This document shows positions 58,787-64,000 of a DNA stretch of 64,000 bases, in pieces (position 1 is the stretch's first letter; each line of letters opens with the position of its first letter). The position numbers were made by a program, and so were the translations under genes. Origin of the DNA: Actinomadura pelletieri DSM 43383 (GTDB lineage Bacteria; Actinomycetota; Actinomycetes; Streptosporangiales; Streptosporangiaceae); NCBI RefSeq assembly GCF_003634705.1, contig NZ_RBWU01000006.1:248001-312000 (forward strand). Direction: 5' to 3'. The notes beneath the pieces are model-generated. The model worked only from the letters and a program-made list of their open reading frames with translations. It did no database searches and had not been told where the DNA came from.

Positions 58787-59224
58787 ATGGGGGAACAGTT
58801 CGTCGGCGCGGGATGGGGATTTCCGCTGCGGGTCAGCGCGTCCGGCGGGATCGTGCTGGTCACCGGGGAACGGGAGATCGAGGAGGCGATCCGGCTGGTG
58901 CTGGCGACGGCGCCGGGCGAGCGCCCGGTCCGGCCGGAGTTCGGCTGCGCGATCCACGACCTGGTGTTCGCGCCCGCCAACGAGGAGACCGCGGGCCGTA
59001 TCGCCTACGAGGTGCGCGCCAGCCTGGACCGCTGGGAGCCGCGCATCGACGTCTCCGACGTGCGGGTGAGCACGTCGCCCGACGACGGCGCGGTGCTGTT
59101 CATCGACGTCACCTACGAGATCCGCGGTACCAACAACCCGCGCAACCTGGTCTTCCCGTTCTACGTGATCCCGTCGCACGACGACCCGTCGGAACCCGGC
59201 CCGTCCCCCGAGAGCGGAACCTGA
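58787..59224 (+). CDS. cis9: GPW/gp25 family baseplate protein (Cis9-like)
   Basis: A 145-residue gp25-like baseplate wedge protein that starts sheath polymerisation. The core is LVTGEREIEEAIRLVLATAP, GERPVRPEFGCAIHDLVF with the EFG motif, and DRWEPRIDVSDVRVS. ATG 58787 is preferred over GTG 58784 because of spacing from GAGGGG. The stop overlaps the gpJ-like gene start. The C-terminal Pro/Ser tail is not conserved. Confidence 0.92.
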   Translation: MGEQFVGAGWGFPLRVSASGGIVLVTGEREIEEAIRLVLATAPGERPVRPEFGCAIHDLVFAPANEETAGRIAYEVRASLDRWEPRIDVSDVRVSTSPDDGAVLFIDVTYEIRGTNNPRNLVFPFYVIPSHDDPSEPGPSPESGT

Positions 59225-61176
59225 TGACCCTGCCCGTGCCCAACCTCGACGACCGGCGTTTCCAGCAGTTCGTCGACGACGCCAAGCGCTACATCCAGCA
59301 GCGCTGCCCCGAGTGGACCGACCACAACGTCTCCGACCCGGGCGTGACGCTGATCGAGGCCGTCGCGCACATGGTCGACCAGCTCGTCTACCGGCTCAAC
59401 CGGGTGCCGGAGAAGAACCATGTCGCGTTCCTCGACCTGCTCGGCATCACGCTGCTGCCGCCCGCCGCGGCCCGCTCGGACGTGACGTTCTGGCTGTCGG
59501 CGCCGCAGGAGCAGGACGTGCTGCTGCCCACCGGCGTGGAGGTCGCGAGCGAACGCACCGAACACGAGGAGGCCATCGTGTTCACCACCGAACGCGACCT
59601 GCGGATCGTGCCGTGCGAGTTGACGGCGATCGCCGTGCAGCCGGAGGGGAGACCCGCGGTCGACCACACCGCCGACGTCCAGGGCGGGGAGGACTTCGCC
59701 TGCTTCTCCGCCGTGCCCCGTCCGGGGGACGTGCTGGCGTTCGGGCTGTCGGCGGCGGTCCCGTCCTGCGCGGTGCTGCTCACGCTGGACAGCCGGGTCG
59801 ACGGCGTCGGCGTCGACCCCCGGCAGCCGCCGCTGCGCTGGGAGGCGTGGACCGGTGAGGGCTGGCGGTGGTGCGAGGCCGAGTCCGACGGCACCGGCGG
59901 GCTGAACCGGCCTGGCGAGGTGATCCTGCACGTCCCGGACGGGCACGTGAAGTCCCGGCTGGGCACCCGGGAGGCCGCGTGGCTGCGCTGCCGGGTGACC
60001 GATCCGCAGACCGGGCAGCCGTTCTACTCGGTGTCGCCGACCGTCCGATCCGCCGAGGCCGCCACGATCGGCGGCACGACCGGCGCGATCCACGCCGAGA
60101 CGATCCTGGACGAGATGCTCGGCGAGGCCGCGGGAGTGCCGGGGGAGCGGTTCCGGATCGAGCACGCCCCCGTGGTGGCCGGAGACCCGCCGCTGGTGCT
60201 GGAGTCGTCCGACGGCGACGGCTGGGAGGAATGGCAGGTCGTCGAGCATTTCTCCGCGTCCAGGCCCACCGACCCGCATTTCCGGCTCGACGCGGCGACG
60301 GGCGAGATCTCCTTCGGCCCGGCCGTCCGCACCCCGGACGGCAGGCTCCAGCAGCACGGCGCCGTCCCGACCAAGGGCGCGGTGCTGCGCGCGAGCCGCT
60401 ACCGGACGGGCGGCGGTCGCGCCGGGAACGTGGCGCGCGGGGCGCTGAGCGTGCTGCGCACCTCGATCCCGTACGTCGCGCGGGTGGAGAACCGGGAGGC
60501 GGCCCGCGGCGGCGTCGACGCCGAGACGCTGGAGGAGGCCAAGGTCCGCGCCCCGATCGCGTTGCGCGCCCAGGACCGGGCGGTGACCCCCCGCGACTAC
60601 GAGGAGCTGGCCCGCCGCGCCGCGCCGGACGCCGCCCGCATCCGCTGCCTGCCCGTGGACGGGTCCGGCGCGGGCGCCGTGCGCGTCCTGGTGGTGCCGC
60701 AGGCGGTCGCCGACCCGGGCGGCCGGTTGCGGTTCGAGCAGCTCGTGCCGGGCGACGACCTGCTGCGCCGGGTCACCCGGCATCTGGACGAACGCCGCCC
60801 GATCGGGATCAGGCTGGCCGTGGGCCCGCCGTTCTACCAGGGCGTCACCGTGGTCTCCACGCTGCACGCGTTCGGCGGCACCGAGGCCGAACGCGTCCGC
60901 CTCGCCGCGCTGGACGCCCTGTACGCCCACCTCGACCCGCTGACCGGCGGCGCGGACGGCCGGGGCTGGCCGTTCGGGCGGCCGCTGCAGTCGGGCGAGG
61001 TCTTCGCCGTCCTGCAGCGGGTGCCGGGGGTGGAGCTCGTCGACGAGGTGCGGCTGCACGCCGCCGACCCGCTGACCGGCAAGCGCGGCGAACCCGTCGA
61101 CCGGATCGATCTGGACGCCACCGCCCTGGTGTTCTCCTACGACCACAAGCTCCGGGTGCTGGGCGGCGCGTCATGA
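59224..61176 (+). CDS. cis11: Baseplate assembly protein, gpJ-like (Cis11-like)
   Basis: A 650-residue putative baseplate assembly protein. The N-terminus MTLPVPNLDDRRFQQFVDDA with CPEWTDHNVSDPGVTLIEAV is characteristic of Cis11/Pvc11, and the C-terminal part has RAQDRAVTPRDYEELARRA, the gpJ core. It builds the wedge around the hub with gp25 and the gpI-like protein. It starts in an ATGA overlap with the gp25 gene, and its TGA overlaps the next ATG. Confidence 0.92.
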   Translation: MTLPVPNLDDRRFQQFVDDAKRYIQQRCPEWTDHNVSDPGVTLIEAVAHMVDQLVYRLNRVPEKNHVAFLDLLGITLLPPAAARSDVTFWLSAPQEQDVLLPTGVEVASERTEHEEAIVFTTERDLRIVPCELTAIAVQPEGRPAVDHTADVQGGEDFACFSAVPRPGDVLAFGLSAAVPSCAVLLTLDSRVDGVGVDPRQPPLRWEAWTGEGWRWCEAESDGTGGLNRPGEVILHVPDGHVKSRLGTREAAWLRCRVTDPQTGQPFYSVSPTVRSAEAATIGGTTGAIHAETILDEMLGEAAGVPGERFRIEHAPVVAGDPPLVLESSDGDGWEEWQVVEHFSASRPTDPHFRLDAATGEISFGPAVRTPDGRLQQHGAVPTKGAVLRASRYRTGGGRAGNVARGALSVLRTSIPYVARVENREAARGGVDAETLEEAKVRAPIALRAQDRAVTPRDYEELARRAAPDAARIRCLPVDGSGAGAVRVLVVPQAVADPGGRLRFEQLVPGDDLLRRVTRHLDERRPIGIRLAVGPPFYQGVTVVSTLHAFGGTEAERVRLAALDALYAHLDPLTGGADGRGWPFGRPLQSGEVFAVLQRVPGVELVDEVRLHAADPLTGKRGEPVDRIDLDATALVFSYDHKLRVLGGAS

Positions 61177-61724
61177 GAGGCGCCGTCGACGGCCTGCTCT
61201 CGCCGCTTCCGCTGGGCCCGGCGCTGCCGGCGGTGTTCGCGGAGGACGACCTGATCCAGCGGTACGTGACCGGTCTCGACGACCTGTTCGCCCCGCTGCT
61301 GTCGGTGCTGGACTGCCTGGAGGCGTACTTCTCACCGGACCTCGCCCCCATGGACTTCGTCGGCTGGCTCGCCGGATGGGTCGGCGCGGAGCTGCACGGA
61401 GAGGAGTCCGAGCGGCAGGCCCGCGGCGCGGTCGCGGCGGCGACGGCGCTGCACCGGATGCGCGGCACCCGCCGCGGGCTGGCCGCCGCCGTCCGGATGG
61501 GATTCGGGGTGACGCCCGAGATCGTCGAGAGCGGCGGCGCGGCCTGGTCGGAACGGCCGCGCGGCGAGTTCCCGGGCGACCGGGAACCGCGCCTCGAAGT
61601 GTTCGTGAGGGTCCCCGACCCCTCCACGGTGGACGTGCGGAGACTGGACGCCCTCGTCGGTGCCGTCCGTCCCGCCCATGTCCCCTACGCCGTACACGTT
61701 GTGAAGAAAGGGGCCGAGCAGTGA
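61173..61724 (+). CDS. Phage tail protein I-like baseplate component
   Basis: A 183-residue tail protein of the P2 gpI/TIGR02242-like group. The diagnostic stretch is DLAPMDFVGWLAGWVGAELH followed by RRMRGTRRGLAAAVRM-like sequence (HRMRGTRRGLAAAV) and a C-terminal strand VPYAVHVVKK. In phages and eCIS it completes the baseplate wedge at the end of the structural operon. Both ends overlap neighbours (ATGA before; GTGA after). Confidence 0.88.
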   Translation: MRGAVDGLLSPLPLGPALPAVFAEDDLIQRYVTGLDDLFAPLLSVLDCLEAYFSPDLAPMDFVGWLAGWVGAELHGEESERQARGAVAAATALHRMRGTRRGLAAAVRMGFGVTPEIVESGGAAWSERPRGEFPGDREPRLEVFVRVPDPSTVDVRRLDALVGAVRPAHVPYAVHVVKKGAEQ

Positions 61725-62929
61725 CGACGGCCGGAATCTGCGGGAACTGCGGGGCCACCCATCAGGGCGGCTCGTTCTGTGACCGATGCGGCGCGGTGCT
61801 GAGCTGGGCGAAGTCCGAGGACCCCGCCCGGCCCACCGCGTCCTCCACCCACCCCGACCCGGTACCCGGGCCGCCGCCCCCCGACCGGGTGCCCGGGCCC
61901 CCGAACCCGGCGCCCGCGCCGCCCACGGCACCGCCCCCGGTGTCCGCGGAGCCGCCGCCCACGGCGATCCCCGGGCAGGAGCCCGGGGACGTGCGGGTCT
62001 TCCCGCAGCCGGGACGGCGGCCCGCCAGGGACGAGCGGGCCCGGCGGCTGGTGATCCCGGTCGCTCCCGAGAACCCGGCCGCCGCCGCGCCCGGCCCCGC
62101 TCCCGTGCTGCCCGGCCGTCCGGAACCCGCCAGGCCGCAGGTGCGGCGCGCCGAGCGCGCCGACTGGTCCGGGGGCATCCCCTGCCCGTGGTGCGACACC
62201 CCGAACCCACCCGGCCGGAACTTCTGCCGCCAGTGCGCGATGGCGCTGTCGGCGGCGGACAAGGACGGGTACCGCACCCGCACCTGGTGGCAGCGGCTCT
62301 TCGGCGGTGACGTCCCCCGGGAGGCGCCCTGGGCGGGGGAGCGGCCGAGGCTGCGCCGCGGTGGCCGTGCCCGCCTGCTGTCCTGGGCCGCGCTGGTCCT
62401 GCTCGCCGTGCCGCTGGTCTGGACGGCGGCGGTGAAGACCGACGACGCGGTCAACGGGGTCGTCGACCATTTCGTCAAGCGGGCGCCCGCGCCGACGAGC
62501 GCGGCGAAGGCGTCGCACACCGACCCCAAGCACGGGCCCAAGTTCGCGTTCGACGCGCTCAAGAACACCTTCTGGGGCACCGGTCACGGCGGCAGCGGGC
62601 AGAACATCTTCCTGGAGGCGACGTTCGCGCAGCCCCGCCGCCTGCTCAACGTGATCATCACTTCGGGGATGTCGACGCAGCCGGACAAGTACGCCACGCA
62701 GGCCCGTCCGCAGAGCCTGCACGCGACCGTGTTCTCCTCCGACGGCAGCAGCAGGACCACGACGCTGCACCTCGACGACGTCCCAGGGCCACAGAAGCTC
62801 AAACTTCGCGGTGACAACGTCGTCCGGGTCCGGCTGACGATCCGTTCCGCCTACGGCGTCGCGGACGACCGGCAGGTCTGCATAGCCGAGGTCGAGTTCT
62901 TCACCCGGTCCACCGCCAAGACGCTCTGA
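61721..62929 (+). CDS. Zinc-ribbon, single-pass membrane protein with discoidin-like domain (CisA-like)
   Basis: A 402-residue bitopic protein starting at GTG 61721. Residues 7-23 form a zinc ribbon (CGNCGATHQGGSFCDRCG), followed by a Pro-rich linker, a second ribbon (CPWCDTPNPPGRNFCRQC, about 165-182), one membrane helix (about 222-242) and an extracellular discoidin/NADase-type glycan-binding domain (FAFDALKNTFWGTGHGGSG, then VRVRLTIRSAYG). It resembles CisA, the membrane protein reported to attach Streptomyces CIS to the membrane, in position and layout. That would mean a cytoplasmic particle firing through the host membrane. Confidence 0.75.
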   Translation: MTTAGICGNCGATHQGGSFCDRCGAVLSWAKSEDPARPTASSTHPDPVPGPPPPDRVPGPPNPAPAPPTAPPPVSAEPPPTAIPGQEPGDVRVFPQPGRRPARDERARRLVIPVAPENPAAAAPGPAPVLPGRPEPARPQVRRAERADWSGGIPCPWCDTPNPPGRNFCRQCAMALSAADKDGYRTRTWWQRLFGGDVPREAPWAGERPRLRRGGRARLLSWAALVLLAVPLVWTAAVKTDDAVNGVVDHFVKRAPAPTSAAKASHTDPKHGPKFAFDALKNTFWGTGHGGSGQNIFLEATFAQPRRLLNVIITSGMSTQPDKYATQARPQSLHATVFSSDGSSRTTTLHLDDVPGPQKLKLRGDNVVRVRLTIRSAYGVADDRQVCIAEVEFFTRSTAKTL

Positions 62930-62958
62930 CCCCGAGGGGAGGACGGTCACCCGGGGTC
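62928..62958 (+). terminator. Stem-loop at end of the eCIS operon
   Basis: GACCCCG (62928-62934), overlapping the stop codon, pairs with CGGGGTC (62952-62958) across a 17-nt loop. It is a modest terminator candidate at the end of the eCIS gene set. The remaining 153 bp to the convergent gene hold nothing else supported. Confidence 0.45.
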
Positions 62959-63111
62959 GTGTCTCGTCGACGGCCGGACCGTCGCGTTCCCCGGCACCTG
63001 CGGGCGGCCGGCACCGATGATCGAGGACGTGTCGTTCGGCCTGAAGACCGGTGACACGCCGGGCACCGTCCGGGTCGACGGCGCCGACCATCCGAAGGGT
63101 CGGTCATCGCC

Positions 63112-63696
63112 TCATGAGCCGGACGGAATGTAGGTCCAGGCGTTGGTGTGGGTCTCCTTGACGTCCACGCAGGTCGCGGTGAAGTCCTTCGAGTCGATCA
63201 GGCGGTATCCGGTGGCGGTCTGGTAGACCGAATCGGAGATGATCAGCCCGAAGTCGGCGCTGCTCTCCTCCAGCTGTCGCTTGAAGGTGTCCGCCTCCAG
63301 GAGGCGGAAGAGCAGGTTGACGGCCTTCCCGGACACGCCGTAGGGGTCCTGGTGCACATAGCCGTCGGTGAGCGCCATGCGTAGCTGGAGCTCGTGTTGC
63401 GGATCGATGACGCACCGGTTGTGGAGCCTGATTCCGGTGAGGGTCTCTTGCAGGAGGGGCGTCAGCAGCGTTTCCAGGCCCGCCGAATTGAGGACCATCA
63501 AGATGCCGTCGCCGCGATCCTCGTGCCGGATCGTGCGCCAGGGGACACCGGCCGCCTCGCACGCGTTCTTCGTGATCCTGTACAGGGCCTGACGGAGGAC
63601 GATCTTCGCGGCCTCGTCGCGCCGGGAGAATCCGGGGATGTCGTTGGCGGCCAGCAGGCGATGGCGCGGCTTGGCCTCGGTGCGGTTCTCGATCAA
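63112..63696 (-). CDS. Nucleotidyl cyclase-like (class III cyclase fold) protein
   Basis: A 194-residue protein resembling the actinomycete family with degenerate adenylate/guanylate cyclase fold: LLAANDIPGFSRRDEAAKIV at the position of the first metal-binding strand, EDRGDGILMVLN at the second, and LRMALTDGYVHQDPYG. Both usual metal acids can be seen (Asp in ANDI, Asp in RGDG), but substrate residues are unclear. The start is TTG 63696, overlapping the preceding stop as TTGA, since the upstream frame lacks a better start. It may be regulatory rather than enzymatic. Confidence 0.7.
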   Translation of the reverse strand: MIENRTEAKPRHRLLAANDIPGFSRRDEAAKIVLRQALYRITKNACEAAGVPWRTIRHEDRGDGILMVLNSAGLETLLTPLLQETLTGIRLHNRCVIDPQHELQLRMALTDGYVHQDPYGVSGKAVNLLFRLLEADTFKRQLEESSADFGLIISDSVYQTATGYRLIDSKDFTATCVDVKETHTNAWTYIPSGS

Positions 63697-63890
63697 AGGG
63701 CACCTGCTGTTTTCGTGATGGGTTCGGCGAACGGGTCGTCCCAGAACTCGACCAGTTCCTCGGCGCTGAGCTCGTGCAGAACCGGCCGGCGGTCGATGAG
63801 CCGGCCCGTCCTGAGCATCCATACGGTCGTCAATGCCATCGCCAGCGCGGACTCGTCCGGGCACCGGGGGCCGGTGTCGTCGGCGGGCAC
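63693..63890 (-). CDS. Small hypothetical protein upstream of the cyclase-like gene
   Basis: A protein of about 65 residues ending LHELSAEELVEFWDDPFAEP and ITKTAGAL; I recognise this end as common in short actinomycete proteins of unknown role, but cannot name the family. GTG 63890 is chosen because GGGAG lies 6 nt upstream; ATG 63839 (48 residues) and longer starts up to 63989 are possible. Its stop overlaps the TTG of the cyclase-like gene, so they are translated together. Confidence 0.6.
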   Translation of the reverse strand: MPADDTGPRCPDESALAMALTTVWMLRTGRLIDRRPVLHELSAEELVEFWDDPFAEPITKTAGAL

Positions 63891-64000
63891 CTCGTTCTCC
63901 CGGTCGAACACGCGATTACCGCACGGTCGTGAACGAGACCGGAAGGCGCAATGGGCCGCGCGACGAACGGTGGTCCTGAATGGCAGCAACGAATTTCTCC

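Noticed and set aside
62960..63134. Open plus-strand stretch with MIEDVSFGLKTGDTPG
   Set aside because: It looks faintly protein-like, but has no start signal, no recognised family and runs into the convergent gene. It may be a relic, but I cannot support it.

Overview
The window is very GC-rich, its genes are closely packed with many ATGA/GTGA stop-start overlaps, and it carries WhiJ/Scr1-type helix-turn-helix/DUF397 gene sets, secreted streptogrisin-type protease genes and a Streptomyces-like contractile injection locus. This points to a filamentous actinomycete. A Thermomonosporaceae/Streptosporangiales-type host (for example Actinomadura) is my best guess, but the sequence alone does not prove it. 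No rRNA, tRNA or CRISPR array was seen.

Region 1 (1-17959, plus strand) is a catabolic island. A dipeptide/oligopeptide-type ABC importer (solute-binding protein cut by the left edge, two permeases, two ATPases) is followed by a FadR-type GntR regulator with a palindrome over its promoter. A nearly gapless operon then encodes two thiolase-fold/DUF35 pairs, an enoyl-CoA hydratase-like protein, a double-domain family III CoA-transferase, a fused two-domain family I CoA-transferase, an amidase, an aldehyde dehydrogenase, an LDH2-type dehydrogenase and an MBL-fold hydrolase. Both thiolase-fold proteins lack the usual nucleophilic cysteine and resemble Ltp2-type aldolases. The set suggests uptake and CoA-linked degradation of an amide or carboxylate substrate that is not identified here.

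Region 2 (18061-35412) holds a secreted S1 protease with a chitin-binding domain, a TrmB/LuxR-type regulator, and a cell-surface glycan region: UDP-sulfoquinovose synthase-like SQD1, methyltransferase, GtrA, several glycosyltransferases, epimerases, UDP-GlcNAc 2-epimerase and a DUF2334 secreted protein. An alpha/beta hydrolase with a decayed tandem copy of its own 3' end and a YtcJ-type amidohydrolase follow.

Region 3 (35413-62929) is an extracellular/cytoplasmic contractile injection system (eCIS) locus. It opens with a membrane protein, a degenerate-receiver LuxR regulator, the Cis16-like cap protein and the Cis15-like AAA ATPase. A roughly 6-kb block then interrupts it, carrying WhiJ/Scr1-type regulators, a radical SAM/SPASM enzyme with candidate RiPP precursor peptides, and a GNAT protein. 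The locus resumes with a divergent membrane protein, a candidate papain-fold toxin cargo with an LQRSAGNAA signature, sheath, tube, assembly protein, a tiny DUF6760 protein, a 1193-residue repeat protein, tube initiator, LysM hub, VgrG-like spike, gp25, gpJ-like and gpI-like baseplate proteins, and a zinc-ribbon membrane protein resembling CisA. No tail fibre, PAAR tip or conventional tape measure was recognised.

Region 4 (63112-64000, minus strand) contains a small hypothetical protein and a nucleotidyl-cyclase-like protein overlapping by TTGA.
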